A stretch of DNA of 64,000 nucleotides from the NCBI GenBank assembly GCA_910586585.1, contig CAJUKA010000001.1, positions 124,001 through 188,000 of the forward strand, given 5' to 3'. Origin of the DNA: an uncultured Lachnospiraceae bacterium. Lineage in GTDB: Bacteria > Bacillota > Clostridia > Lachnospirales > Lachnospiraceae. Below, piece by piece: positions 7,793 through 17,041 of this stretch. The notes beneath the pieces are model-generated. The model worked only from the letters and a program-made list of their open reading frames with translations, had not been told where the DNA came from and ran no database searches. Each line of letters starts with the position of its first letter. Positions within the stretch are counted from its first letter, which is position 1. A program made the translations under genes and the position numbers.

Positions 7793-9532
7793 ATGATTTC
7801 TGTAGCTTTAAATTGGATTTATCTATTTGTGACGATATTTTTGACAGGGTTTGGCTTGTGTGCAGTTTTTGACAGGCTTTTTGCCTGCCATATCCAAAAG
7901 ATATGCAGTATTGCAGCAGTGGGATTGATGGCGGTTACGGTTTATGCGCAAGTGTTTAGCCTGTTTTATAAAGTCGGATTTGTGGCGAATCTTTTGCTGA
8001 CAGTGGGGTGTTTTGGAATTGCGGTAGTTAGGAGGAAACAGATAGCAGAAGTACTCTTGGCAGCGTGGAAAAGCAAAAGTGCAGCATGGAAACTTGTTAT
8101 GGCAGCGAGTATCGTAGTGTGGTGTTATTGTACATCAAGGGGATATATGCACTATGATTCAGATTTGTATCATGCACAAAGTATTCGCTGGATAGAAGAA
8201 TATGGAATTGTAAAGGGACTGGGAAACATTCATGTGCGGTTTGCTTACAACAGTTCCTTTTTTGCATTGTCTGCCCTTTACAGTATGAAATTTCTCTGCG
8301 GAAAATCACTGCATACTATCAATGGTTTTCTGGCACTGATGCTCTGGATGCAGGTGATGGATCTGTTTCGGTTCCGCCGCAATAGAAATACACTTGTGAC
8401 AGACTTTGCAAGGGCAGGGGCATTTTATTATTTGACAGTGATATACAGTGATATTGTCGCTCCGGCATCAGATTATGCTATTATGTGTGTCGTGTTTTTT
8501 ATTATCATAAAATGGCTTGAGCTTTTGGAGAATGATGAAAACAAAGCAGCACCATATGCATTGCTATGTGTAGGCGGTGTCTGCGCTGTGACGCTCAAAT
8601 TAACTGCAGGATTGATTTTGGTTCTGGTGTTAAAGCCAGTGTTTTTGCTGGTGCGTGATAAAAAATGGAGGGATATAGGACTCTATTTTTTGCTGGGACT
8701 GATAGTGATTACCCCATGGATTGCACGAACAGCCGTGATATCGGGATATTTGCTGTATCCATTTCCGGCATTGGATATCTTGGATGTAGACTGGAAGATA
8801 GACGCGGCAGCGGCGGCACTCGATGCGGCAGAGATTAAGACCTGGGGCAGAGGACTGAACAATGCGGCGCTGGTGGATATGCCTGTTTCAGAATGGTTTC
8901 AAAACTGGTTTGCAACACTTCCTGCTACCGGAAAGCTTTTTGTACTGGCAGATTTTGGATGTATAATTTTGTTTGTCATATTGATAGTAAACAATTTATT
9001 CGTTATTTTGAAACAAAGGCGCAGCAGCGCTTATCAAGAAAACCAATTGGAATCGAAACAGCTCTTTGTACTGGCATCTGTAATTCTATCTTATGGATTT
9101 TGGCAGCTCTCAGCACCGCTTTTGCGGTATGGATACGCCTATGTTCTCCTCGTGATTACAATAACGGCTGGTATTTTATGCGATATGCTCATAAAGTACT
9201 TCCAAAAACATCAAAAAAAGGATATGATAAAGGGGATAGCTGTTTTGGGGACAGCAGCGCTATTGGTATTTTCGGCGGCGAAAGGGTTCTCTCTAGCGCG
9301 TTATGCTGCTGCACAATTGCCAAAAGAAGCATATATATGGCAGCAGGATTATGGAATATATGCGCTGGAAAGTTTTGAGGAAGCTGGGAGTACATTTTAT
9401 TATCCAGTAAGCGGCGACCGGACAGGGTATGAGAGTTTTCCGGCACTGCCAAGGAAGACGAAAGTCGTTTTGAGGGGAGAGACGCTTCGTGATGGTTTTT
9501 GCCCAGAGCATTTTTCTGATACACTCCCATGA
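7793..9532 (+). CDS. Multi-pass membrane protein, GT-C-like
   Basis: Protein of 579 aa with hydrophobic segments from residue 3 through about 490 and a soluble C-terminal tail. An early non-membrane loop near residues 115-145 carries YMHYDSDLYHAQSIRWIEE, with acidic residues placed like the catalytic loop-1 Asp/Glu of GT-C glycosyltransferases that use polyprenyl-phosphate sugars. The loop resembles membrane proteins annotated as LIC_10190 type, whose activity is not established. Start ATG at 7793 follows an AGGAGA site about five bases upstream. It diverges from the minus-strand acyltransferase across a 101-base gap and its stop overlaps the possible ATG at 9529 of the SGNH gene. Role in glycan side-chain addition is an inference. 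Confidence 0.6.
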   Translation: MISVALNWIYLFVTIFLTGFGLCAVFDRLFACHIQKICSIAAVGLMAVTVYAQVFSLFYKVGFVANLLLTVGCFGIAVVRRKQIAEVLLAAWKSKSAAWKLVMAASIVVWCYCTSRGYMHYDSDLYHAQSIRWIEEYGIVKGLGNIHVRFAYNSSFFALSALYSMKFLCGKSLHTINGFLALMLWMQVMDLFRFRRNRNTLVTDFARAGAFYYLTVIYSDIVAPASDYAIMCVVFFIIIKWLELLENDENKAAPYALLCVGGVCAVTLKLTAGLILVLVLKPVFLLVRDKKWRDIGLYFLLGLIVITPWIARTAVISGYLLYPFPALDILDVDWKIDAAAAALDAAEIKTWGRGLNNAALVDMPVSEWFQNWFATLPATGKLFVLADFGCIILFVILIVNNLFVILKQRRSSAYQENQLESKQLFVLASVILSYGFWQLSAPLLRYGYAYVLLVITITAGILCDMLIKYFQKHQKKDMIKGIAVLGTAALLVFSAAKGFSLARYAAAQLPKEAYIWQQDYGIYALESFEEAGSTFYYPVSGDRTGYESFPALPRKTKVVLRGETLRDGFCPEHFSDTLP

Positions 9533-9558
9533 AAGATTTTGTGAAAGGAATGAAACCA

Positions 9559-10716
9559 ATGATGAGAGGGAAAATAGTGAAAAACAGCTTGGCTGCAATG
9601 GGTGCGGCCTTGATATTTATGAACGCTGCGCCAGTTTTTGCGGCAGAATTGACGGATGAAATGCAGATACAGGCAGAAACCGAGCCTGTCATTTCAGAAG
9701 AATTATCCATACCACAAGAGGAACAGGCAGCACAGATAAACAATGAAGCGATGCTGCTTTTGGCGCAACAGACAATATCTGCAGACAGTGCGACAGCCGC
9801 ACTCCAGGCAGCGCAGATGCAGATTGCGCTTCAGGGGGTTGCGCTTGACAAATATCACAATATCAATGTGCTTGGAGACTCTATCACAGAAGGGGTAGGA
9901 GCCAGAACGCCGGATAAGGCATACCCTGTTATTTTATCAAAACTTACAGGCGCGAATGTCAATAATTATGGAGTGTCCTGTTCCCGAATCACAGATATTG
10001 ACAGTAATGTTTCTAATCCAGGCTCCTTTATTGACCGGATGTACGATATGGATAAGACCGCGGACTTGGTGATTGTTTTTGGCGGAACCAATGATTTTTG
10101 GTTTGGCGACTGTCCGATAGGAAGCCGTACAGATACCAGCGTAAGTACATTTTATGGAGCGCTCAACACGATGATTCCTTATCTCAAGGGAGCGCACCCA
10201 GATGCGGATTTGGTCTTTGTTGTGCCGTACCAACAGAGCAAGGATGCAGATGAGACGCATTCCTACAAACGGAGTACTTATGGAGACTTTGGAACAGGCA
10301 CGCTCAACCAATATCGTATTGCTATGCTTGACAGATGTCAGTTTTATGGCGTTCCAGTGCTTGATTTGTATGCTGATTTTGACTTGAATACGGTTGATAA
10401 TAGAGAGGCGCTTGAAAAATACGGCAATTACCTTTGTGACGGCTGTCATCTGAATGATGCAGGCTACAATCTGCTCGCACGCAAAATATATCAGTTTATT
10501 ATGCAGGATTTATCAATGTATGTGCCATTGTATACAGAGATAAATGATATGATATTCGAGACAGCAGCGCTTCCGGCAATGATTCAGGAGGGCAGTTTTG
10601 TGATGCCAAACGGTCAAGTGATTGCAAGCAAGCCAGGATTTGAAGTCGATCCTACGATGCCGCTATTACAATTGTATCAGTATTTGATGCATAATGTACA
10701 ATCTGATAATGTATGA
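9559..10716 (+). CDS. Secreted SGNH/GDSL hydrolase
   Basis: About 385 aa with a classical signal peptide: MMRGK basic start, hydrophobic core, and PVFAAEL as the likely cleavage region. I place the start at 9559, nine bases after an AAAGGA site; ATGs at 9529 (overlapping the previous stop) and 9550 are also possible. After cleavage comes a Gln/Ala/Glu-rich stretch of about 60 residues with no fold that I recognise. The catalytic domain has VLGDSITEG (Ser 108), GGTNDF (block III Asn) and DGCHLNDAG (Asp 294, His 297), a complete SGNH set. It probably removes or transfers acyl groups on exported glycan or envelope polymer. No LPXTG or C-terminal anchor is seen, so the enzyme should be released or loosely bound. 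A hairpin follows 14 bases after the stop. Confidence 0.85.
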   Translation: MMRGKIVKNSLAAMGAALIFMNAAPVFAAELTDEMQIQAETEPVISEELSIPQEEQAAQINNEAMLLLAQQTISADSATAALQAAQMQIALQGVALDKYHNINVLGDSITEGVGARTPDKAYPVILSKLTGANVNNYGVSCSRITDIDSNVSNPGSFIDRMYDMDKTADLVIVFGGTNDFWFGDCPIGSRTDTSVSTFYGALNTMIPYLKGAHPDADLVFVVPYQQSKDADETHSYKRSTYGDFGTGTLNQYRIAMLDRCQFYGVPVLDLYADFDLNTVDNREALEKYGNYLCDGCHLNDAGYNLLARKIYQFIMQDLSMYVPLYTEINDMIFETAALPAMIQEGSFVMPNGQVIASKPGFEVDPTMPLLQLYQYLMHNVQSDNV

Positions 10717-10730
10717 ATGGCTTGATGCCT

Positions 10731-10760
10731 GTAACAGGAAGCCGAAGGCTGAACTGTTAC
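10731..10760 (+). terminator. Probable rho-independent terminator
   Basis: GTAACAG (10731-10737) pairs with CTGTTAC (10754-10760), and an inner AGCC (10740-10743) pairs with GGCT (10747-10750) around a GAA loop. The stem is followed by GTTTTGTATT, a moderate U-rich tail. It sits 14 bases after the SGNH stop and before a separate promoter, which supports an operon boundary. Confidence 0.55.
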
Positions 10761-10788
10761 GTTTTGTATTAAAAGATTTTAAAAGGTG

Positions 10789-10817
10789 TTTACCCGTCAA
10801 AAATAGTGTGGTATTAT
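10789..10817 (+). promoter_or_regulatory. Candidate sigma-A promoter for the 10.9 kb transcription unit
   Basis: TTTACC at 10789-10794 and TATTAT at 10812-10817 are separated by exactly 17 bases. Transcription would start near 10825, giving a leader of about 35 bases before the ATG at 10860. The position right after a terminator-like hairpin makes it the clearest operon start in the window. Confidence 0.5.
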
Positions 10818-10859
10818 AAAAAATAGTGTCATGGATAAGAAACCGAAAGGGGCAGGAAA

Positions 10860-12596
10860 ATGGACGCTGTTAAAAGATATTGGCACTGGATATTGGCGGG
10901 AGGCATCTTTTTTTTCGAGGCGCTGATTCTGTTGGTACTCAGAGAAAATATATATGTTGGAATCTGTGATAATTTAGATTTGTTTATTGTGCAGCTTAAA
11001 ATGCTACGTGAAAACAGCGCATTTTTTGCACAGGATGAAACGATGCCGATATTGGGCAGTATCAGCAGAAATTATTTTCCGTCCGAATTTTCATTATACA
11101 ATTTATTATATTTGTTATTGCCAGATATCTATGCATATATCATCGGATATCTGTTGAAACTGCTGCTTGCATTTGGCGCTTGTCTGCTGCTTGCCAAGTA
11201 TGTTTTGCAGGAAAATTACAAAAGATATGAGAAAGCAATTGTTTTGATAGCAACAGCGTTTGCACTTTTGCCAGTCTATCCAATGTATGCGCTTTGTTTT
11301 GCTTCCATGCCGCTTATCTTGTATCTTTTGCTCCGGATATACAAGGAACCGAAATGGCAGCTTTATGTGGCAGTGTTTTTTTATCCACTGTGTTCGTATT
11401 TTTCCTTTTTTGGAGCATTTCTGTTAGGTTATATTCTGATAGCGATTGTACTTTTGTGGATAAAGGATAAACGGCCATCTGTTTCGTCAGCTGCGGCATT
11501 TGTAGTGCTGCTTGCGGGTTTTGTATGCTTTGAGTATCGCCTATTTGGCGTGATGTTGTTTTCTGGTGAGGAAACAATTCGAAGTACAATGGTGACAGCT
11601 GACTATGGGGCTAATGAGCTGTGGCATTGTTTTGCAGATGTATTTCTTCATGGATTTTCCCATGCGCGGTCGGTGCATACGTATTTTGTACTTCCCGTCT
11701 GTGTATTTTATTTTATCTGGAATACAATTCAATATCTGACGGGAAAAAAGAAAAATCCATGTACAGATGTATTTTATCTAACGATAGTGTTTATTGTGTT
11801 TAACTGTTTGGTTTATGCACTCTATTTCTGGAGACCGTTGAGAACATTTGTAGAAACCATGCTTCCTCCGCTAAAAGGATTTCAGTATGGCAGAACAATC
11901 TTTTTTAATACCTTTGCATGGTATTTTGCCTTTTTCATTGCAGTGAAGCAGTTGATAGACAAAAATTACAGGGGCGGGGTATTAAAGGGGATATCTTATA
12001 TCCTTTGTATCGTTTCTATTTTGATTGTAGGCAGTACACAATGCGAGTACAGCGATTTTTATAATACATGTTATTGCAATTTGTACAAGCTTTTAAAGCA
12101 TACAGAAGTAAATCAGCTTAGTTACAGAGAATTTTATGGGGGTTCTTTGATTGAACAGATAAAAGAGGATATCGAATATGATCCTTCTATGGGGGCGTGT
12201 GCCTATGGATTCCATCCGGCAATGCTTTCCTATCATGGGATTACGACGATTGATGGATATTGCGGCTACTACAGCCAGGAATACAAAGAAAAGTTTCGTA
12301 CTGCAATAGCACCTGCATTAGAAGCGAACAAAGGATGGCAGACTTATTATGATGAATGGGGCTGTCGGGCGTATCTGTTTTCGGCATCTGGGCAGAATAT
12401 ATATGACTTTGGAGCCAATGCGCCGGCACCTGCGCAGGAGATTCTCATTGAGGAGCAGGATTTGAAAAATCTGGGGTGCGAGTATATATTCTCAAGAGTT
12501 GAACTGACGAATGCTCAGGATATGCAGCTTGAATATATAAAGGAATACGAGGATGGAGAAATGCCGTACAGTGTGTTCCTGTACCGCTTGAAATGA
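10860..12596 (+). CDS. DUF6044/YfhO-like polytopic membrane protein
   Basis: Protein of 578 aa with many membrane segments through about residue 395 and a soluble C-terminal domain of about 180 residues. The first external loop has CDNLDLFIVQLKML followed by ISRNYFPSEFSLYNLLY, a pattern I associate with DUF6044 proteins, which are related to YfhO-type GT-C-like enzymes. YfhO proteins are linked to glycosylation of teichoic or lipoteichoic acids using lipid-phosphate sugars, so a similar outer-face transferase role is plausible. The ATG follows AAAGGGGCAGG. First gene after the terminator and promoter pair, it probably leads a long operon. Membership is fairly sure; function is inference. Confidence 0.65.
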   Translation: MDAVKRYWHWILAGGIFFFEALILLVLRENIYVGICDNLDLFIVQLKMLRENSAFFAQDETMPILGSISRNYFPSEFSLYNLLYLLLPDIYAYIIGYLLKLLLAFGACLLLAKYVLQENYKRYEKAIVLIATAFALLPVYPMYALCFASMPLILYLLLRIYKEPKWQLYVAVFFYPLCSYFSFFGAFLLGYILIAIVLLWIKDKRPSVSSAAAFVVLLAGFVCFEYRLFGVMLFSGEETIRSTMVTADYGANELWHCFADVFLHGFSHARSVHTYFVLPVCVFYFIWNTIQYLTGKKKNPCTDVFYLTIVFIVFNCLVYALYFWRPLRTFVETMLPPLKGFQYGRTIFFNTFAWYFAFFIAVKQLIDKNYRGGVLKGISYILCIVSILIVGSTQCEYSDFYNTCYCNLYKLLKHTEVNQLSYREFYGGSLIEQIKEDIEYDPSMGACAYGFHPAMLSYHGITTIDGYCGYYSQEYKEKFRTAIAPALEANKGWQTYYDEWGCRAYLFSASGQNIYDFGANAPAPAQEILIEEQDLKNLGCEYIFSRVELTNAQDMQLEYIKEYEDGEMPYSVFLYRLK

Positions 12597-12612
12597 TGGG
12601 AAGGAAAAAGAA

Positions 12613-13845
12613 ATGAGAGCAAGAAACAGAAATAAAAGTAATGACAAATTTATGATATTGTTGTTAGCGGTGATGCTGATACAGGCAGTGCGGTATTTTC
12701 CTTTTAAGTTTGGCGGCTGGAATCAGATACAGCTTTCCTTTACCTATGCGTATGGATTGATACAGAGAGCGTTTTTGGGAACAATATTAGATGTGGTTTC
12801 TACCCTCTTTCACATTCCCTTGAAATATATGCGGTTTTTGTACGGCATTGTTACCATGGTTTTGTTTACACTGCTTTTGGTGGTGTCTGTTCGCAAAGCG
12901 CTCGAAAAAAGCAGTACAGATAGTCTGGCGCAGAAATTTTTTATGGGGATGTCCATTTTGTTTTTTGTAGGTCCAGGCTGGGATACGTACTACAACAATT
13001 TTGCGCTGACCGATTTGTGGATGCTGATGCTGTCTGTTACAGGCGTATTTGTGGTTCTGCGAGGGAAGCATTTGTGGGTTGCATTTGTTGTTTCTATCAT
13101 AGGAGTTTTGGTGCATACAGCCTATGTTTTTATGTACTTTAATTTTGTACTGGCGGCTTTTGCGTATCAGATTCTAGTACAGGAAAAGGAGTCGGCAAAA
13201 AAATACGTATGTTGGCTGATACCTACTTTTTTGAGTACTTCTGCAATGTTCTTGTATATGATGTTCTTTTCTCATGCAAAGGAAGGAATAACCATTGACT
13301 ATGTAATGAACAGAACAGCCGAGTTTGTGGGAAGAAGTGTGGAGGAAATCAAACATCACCAGTATACCGTCGAAGGATATCTGTTTCGAAATGGCGATAC
13401 AGGCATCAAGCTTGAAATTACATCATATTGGCTGCTGTTTCTTGTTATGGTGGCACTGTTTAGTCCATTTCTGTATGAAATATATCGTTATTGGAAAGAA
13501 GTTTATCACTGTGCCAAGCAGTCAGGAAGCAAAAACTGCTGGCTGTACGCGCTTTTGCCAATGGGTGTTTTGACTGTCATTCCAATGTATATCATGCACA
13601 ACGATTATGGACGTTGGACCTATGCAGTATTTTTCTATGAATTTATGTGGATATGGGTTTTGAATCTGATTCAGGATACCAATACGCATGAGGCAGCAAA
13701 ACGGTTAATGATGCGGGTTAGCAGCAACAAACTGTATTATATTGTGTTGATTTTTTATGCGGCTGTGCTGGGTGCGTTTGAGCAGAATTTAGTCAGCCCG
13801 CTGATTTCGACGATAGAGAGTTATGGATGGAAGATCATAGGTTGA
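12613..13845 (+). CDS. Polytopic membrane protein of unknown function
   Basis: Protein of 410 aa with about ten hydrophobic segments. I do not recognise its family. Visible features are FKFGGWNQIQ and GLIQRAFLGT in the first external region (residues 32-60), a PGWDTYYNNFALTD loop near 125, and a YRYWKEVYH loop near 300. The Trp- and Asp-containing early loops and multi-pass build resemble GT-C-like or polymerase-like proteins. It begins 16 bases after the DUF6044 gene and is co-oriented, so a shared task such as side-group transfer is likely. Its stop codon falls within an inverted repeat (see 13843). Confidence 0.55.
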   Translation: MRARNRNKSNDKFMILLLAVMLIQAVRYFPFKFGGWNQIQLSFTYAYGLIQRAFLGTILDVVSTLFHIPLKYMRFLYGIVTMVLFTLLLVVSVRKALEKSSTDSLAQKFFMGMSILFFVGPGWDTYYNNFALTDLWMLMLSVTGVFVVLRGKHLWVAFVVSIIGVLVHTAYVFMYFNFVLAAFAYQILVQEKESAKKYVCWLIPTFLSTSAMFLYMMFFSHAKEGITIDYVMNRTAEFVGRSVEEIKHHQYTVEGYLFRNGDTGIKLEITSYWLLFLVMVALFSPFLYEIYRYWKEVYHCAKQSGSKNCWLYALLPMGVLTVIPMYIMHNDYGRWTYAVFFYEFMWIWVLNLIQDTNTHEAAKRLMMRVSSNKLYYIVLIFYAAVLGAFEQNLVSPLISTIESYGWKIIG

Positions 13846-13873
13846 AAAATCACGCTGATGCACTGATTTTTCA
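13843..13873 (+). other. AT-rich hairpin overlapping a stop codon (possible attenuator)
   Basis: TGAAAAATCA (13843-13852) and TGATTTTTCA (13864-13873) form a perfect 10-bp inverted repeat around an 11-base loop. The left arm starts with the TGA stop of the preceding gene. No T-run follows, so it is more likely an mRNA-processing or 3'-stabilising hairpin, or a weak attenuator, than a full terminator. Confidence 0.4.
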
Positions 13874-13967
13874 GTTGGCAGTTTGTGTCAAACCCTCAAA
13901 TATGCCTTGATCATAGTAAACATGAAGGATAGAGCTTTTATAAGCAAAAGAAAGAGAGGAATAGAGT

Positions 13968-15416
13968 ATGAAAAAGAAAAGAGTATTGCTGTTTTATCCG
14001 CCCGGAGCGCTTTTTCAAAGAGGCGAGGACCGCTGCCAGCAAAATATTGACGATGGTTCTGCGCAGGCTATGCGTGCGTGCAATGATTTGGGCTATGCGG
14101 CTGCAATCTTGTTAAAGGGTGGCTATGAGGTGAAGCTGCAGGATTATCAGACGCAGGGTGATACGTTTGATATGCTTTTGAATGATATGGATTCATTTCA
14201 GCCGGATATGATTATGATGAGCATTACAAACACGACTATCTTTGACGATATCAAAGTAGTGAATGAGCTCAAGACCAAGTATCATCCAATCGTCGTATTA
14301 AAAGGCGCACTGTTTTTTGACCCGGAACAGGCAATGCTTGATATGCTTGATTTATCTAATGTTGATTATCTAATTGGCGGTGAGATTGATTTTTGTATTG
14401 GAAAGATTGCGGATTACTGTTTTAAAGGAATAGGAAAACGTGAAGAAATCAATAATATTTTATATAAGGATGAAACTGGTAAAATTGTCCCGACAAGATT
14501 CCATGTATGGGATGAGGATCTTGACGCACAGCCGTTTCCAGCAAGACAGTTGATGAACAATTCGCTCTATATCAGGCCGGATACAAAAGAGGCGATGGCA
14601 ACCATTCAGACAGCAAGAGGCTGCCCAAGCCAGTGTGTATTTTGTCTGACACCGGAGATTTCGGGCAAGCGTGTGCGTTTTCGAAGCCCGCAGAATGTGT
14701 TGGAAGAAATGATTGAATGCTATGAGAAATTTGGCATCAAAAATTTCTTTTTTAAGGCGGACACCTTTACGATTAATCCGAAGTGGGTAAAGGAAATGTG
14801 CGAATTGATTATTCACTCTAAATTGTATGGGAAAATTCAGTTTACAGCAAACTCACGTGTGCGGCCGCTGAAAAAAGAAACGCTTCAGTTGATGAAAAAG
14901 GCAGGATGCTTTTTGGTTGCATTTGGCTTTGAGTCAGGAAGCGATGAAATTCTGCAAAAGATGCGAAAGGGAACTACAGTAGCGGAAAACAAGCAGGCGG
15001 CACAATGGTGCAAAGAAGTTGGACTTGCATTCTGGGGTTATTTTGTGATTGGTTTTCCTTGGGAAACAAGAGAGGATATTCTTTTGACCAAAAAGCTGGT
15101 AATGGAAACAGACCCGGATTTCATAGAGGTAACAATAGCCTTGCCATTCTATGGAACACCAATGTATGAGACGTGCAAGCAGGAGAATCTCCTTGAGAAA
15201 TCTGTGCTGGGAAGCGACTTTTTCCATTCAAGCACCAAAGGAACAATGCATCTTTCGTTAGATGAAGTTATGAAGCTGAGAAAAGACATTTTGTTGAGTT
15301 TTTATTTAAGACCAAAGTATATCTTCCGAAAAATGAGAGAGTGCATCACACAGCCGAGTGTATTTGCACAGTATGTCAAGTATGGTTTGAAGCTGGTTGT
15401 GAATTTATTTAAGTAA
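13968..15416 (+). CDS. B12-binding-type radical SAM protein (BchE-like)
   Basis: Protein of 482 aa. The N-terminal 180 residues look like the cobalamin-binding Rossmann domain that precedes radical SAM domains of the BchE group (LLFYPPG at the start, MSITNT near 85). I do not see a clear DxHxxG cobalamin motif, so the domain may bind B12 base-off or not at all. The radical SAM cluster motif CPSQCVFC gives C219, C223 and C226, followed by EEMIECYEKFGIKNFFF and AFGFESGSDEIL, typical of the TIM-barrel core. Such enzymes methylate or rearrange unreactive carbons. Within this locus it may modify a sugar or its lipid carrier; the substrate cannot be read from sequence. A good GAGAGGAA ribosome site precedes the ATG. 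Confidence 0.8.
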   Translation: MKKKRVLLFYPPGALFQRGEDRCQQNIDDGSAQAMRACNDLGYAAAILLKGGYEVKLQDYQTQGDTFDMLLNDMDSFQPDMIMMSITNTTIFDDIKVVNELKTKYHPIVVLKGALFFDPEQAMLDMLDLSNVDYLIGGEIDFCIGKIADYCFKGIGKREEINNILYKDETGKIVPTRFHVWDEDLDAQPFPARQLMNNSLYIRPDTKEAMATIQTARGCPSQCVFCLTPEISGKRVRFRSPQNVLEEMIECYEKFGIKNFFFKADTFTINPKWVKEMCELIIHSKLYGKIQFTANSRVRPLKKETLQLMKKAGCFLVAFGFESGSDEILQKMRKGTTVAENKQAAQWCKEVGLAFWGYFVIGFPWETREDILLTKKLVMETDPDFIEVTIALPFYGTPMYETCKQENLLEKSVLGSDFFHSSTKGTMHLSLDEVMKLRKDILLSFYLRPKYIFRKMRECITQPSVFAQYVKYGLKLVVNLFK

Positions 15417-15437
15417 TCGGTTATTGGGAGCTGATTT

Positions 15438-17015
15438 ATGAACGGTACCAAAAAGTTGCGCCTGCCGGAGTGGCTTACGGCAGGCGTTGCATTTATTTAT
15501 TATTGTATGATGGCATTGTATAAACTCACACAGACGCCTATCTGGCAGGATGAAGCAATGGAATTTTATTGTTCCATACCTGTTCGGGGGGCAATTCGCG
15601 GTGTGACAGAATATCAGACAATGTATGAGCGTATGGCTTATATTCAGCAGCAGCCGCCGCTCTACAACTGGGTGATGTGTCTGTGGCTTCAGATAAGCGA
15701 GGGTGAATGGTGGTACCGCTTTTCAAGTGTGGTATTTGGCTTTTTTGCTGCCGCAGGACTTTATGCTGTCATCAAAAAGCTTTGCAGCAGTTTGACGGCG
15801 GCTGTCTCTGTAATTGTATTTTCGAGCGTTTATATCTTGATGTATTATATAAAAGAAGCATCGGAGTATTCTTTACTCATTATGCTTCTGTTTTGGACGC
15901 TGTATCTGTATCTGGGGCTTCTGGAGCAATCGAACATAAAAGGAGTGCTTTTGTTTACGCTATTGTGTGTTGTCAATATTTACACGCATTATGGTGCAGT
16001 GTTTGTGGTGGTGCCGTTGGCGCTTAGTCTTTTGTGCAATTATGCGGCAAAAAAAGATTGGAAGCTGTTTTGGACAGCATTTGTATCCGATGCTGTGGCG
16101 GCATTGGGAGCGGGGATTCCTCTGGTGCTTTTGTTTTTGATACCGCAGTCCTCAAATGCAGTTTCTACGCTGGGGGTTGACAAACCGATTGAAATCACAG
16201 GAAATAATCTTATTTTGGACTTTTTTGACAGTATGATGTGGGTACTGCGCTGGTGTATGCTGGATTATGACCGAGATTGGGAACGCCTGACGCCTGCGAT
16301 ATGGGTGCTTTTGTTTGTGATACTGTCAGCGGGAGTTTTTGTGTGGATTCATACCAAAAAGCGGGAAGTGCGTTATCTGTTTGGATTCAGTATCGGGATG
16401 TATTTTTTGTATTATGTGGTGACAACGCTGAATATTTATGCATACGGATGGTTTGGAAACCGCTATAATCTATTTATTTTTCCGATTTGGTTTGTGCTTA
16501 TTGCCGTGATTGTATGGGAATGCTTAAATGCCTTTCGAAAAAGCAGCATAGATATTGTGAAAAAGGCGGCGCCGGTTGCGACAGCAGTGACAATGGCAGG
16601 AATTTTGCTGTTTTGCTGTTACGGTGTCAAAAGAATTCGTGATCATTGGGACAAGATGGATTTGAGGACGGTGGTATCTGTGTGGTATGAACGCGAAGGC
16701 GAGGAGACAGAAACATTTGTTAATTTTCATCAGCGTTATCCATTTGTCTATTATCTGACGCACAATGACCAATATTCAGAGCCGTGCTGGGATACAATCC
16801 ATGCCAATCAGAATCTGGATTCCTTGGATTATTCGGACGAGGAATGGATTGCTTATCTAAAAGATGCCGTATATGCGGATGCTCTTCCGCAGAAACTATA
16901 TGTTGTATCAGGGCAGAAAGATACGATTGTGGAAGCATTAGAAACCTATGGATATCATGTGGAACCAGTGGTAGACTCGACGGCGAAGCTGTTTTTGCTG
17001 ACGGCGCCCGAATAG
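15438..17015 (+). CDS. GT39/ArnT-like membrane glycosyltransferase (GT-C)
   Basis: Polytopic protein of 525 aa with a soluble C-terminal domain of about 120 residues. The first loop carries TPIWQDEAMEFY, with the paired acids D38 and E39, the hallmark of the protein-mannosyltransferase and ArnT superfamily that use polyprenyl-phosphate sugars on the outer membrane face. An LYNWVM segment near residue 75 matches the second conserved loop. It follows the radical SAM gene by 21 bases. It probably transfers a sugar from a lipid-phosphate donor to the exported glycan; the donor could be the product of the UbiA/HAD pair, which is speculation. Confidence 0.75.
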   Translation: MNGTKKLRLPEWLTAGVAFIYYCMMALYKLTQTPIWQDEAMEFYCSIPVRGAIRGVTEYQTMYERMAYIQQQPPLYNWVMCLWLQISEGEWWYRFSSVVFGFFAAAGLYAVIKKLCSSLTAAVSVIVFSSVYILMYYIKEASEYSLLIMLLFWTLYLYLGLLEQSNIKGVLLFTLLCVVNIYTHYGAVFVVVPLALSLLCNYAAKKDWKLFWTAFVSDAVAALGAGIPLVLLFLIPQSSNAVSTLGVDKPIEITGNNLILDFFDSMMWVLRWCMLDYDRDWERLTPAIWVLLFVILSAGVFVWIHTKKREVRYLFGFSIGMYFLYYVVTTLNIYAYGWFGNRYNLFIFPIWFVLIAVIVWECLNAFRKSSIDIVKKAAPVATAVTMAGILLFCCYGVKRIRDHWDKMDLRTVVSVWYEREGEETETFVNFHQRYPFVYYLTHNDQYSEPCWDTIHANQNLDSLDYSDEEWIAYLKDAVYADALPQKLYVVSGQKDTIVEALETYGYHVEPVVDSTAKLFLLTAPE

Positions 17016-17041
17016 TTTTTGGAGAAAGGCAGGGCTGGCAG

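Noticed and set aside
8893..9378. Same-strand open frame of 161 codons
   Set aside because: Out-of-frame shadow of the membrane protein gene at 7793; no motif or start signal.
9189..9743. Reverse-strand open frame (184 codons) across a gene junction
   Set aside because: It spans the end of the 7793 gene and the signal peptide of the SGNH gene; composition is that of an antisense shadow with no motif.
16784..17041. N-terminal extension of the first GT11 gene
   Set aside because: The extra 86 codons lie inside the GT39-like gene and do not resemble GT11; the family start MILIHVMGGLGN and a ribosome site fall at 17042.
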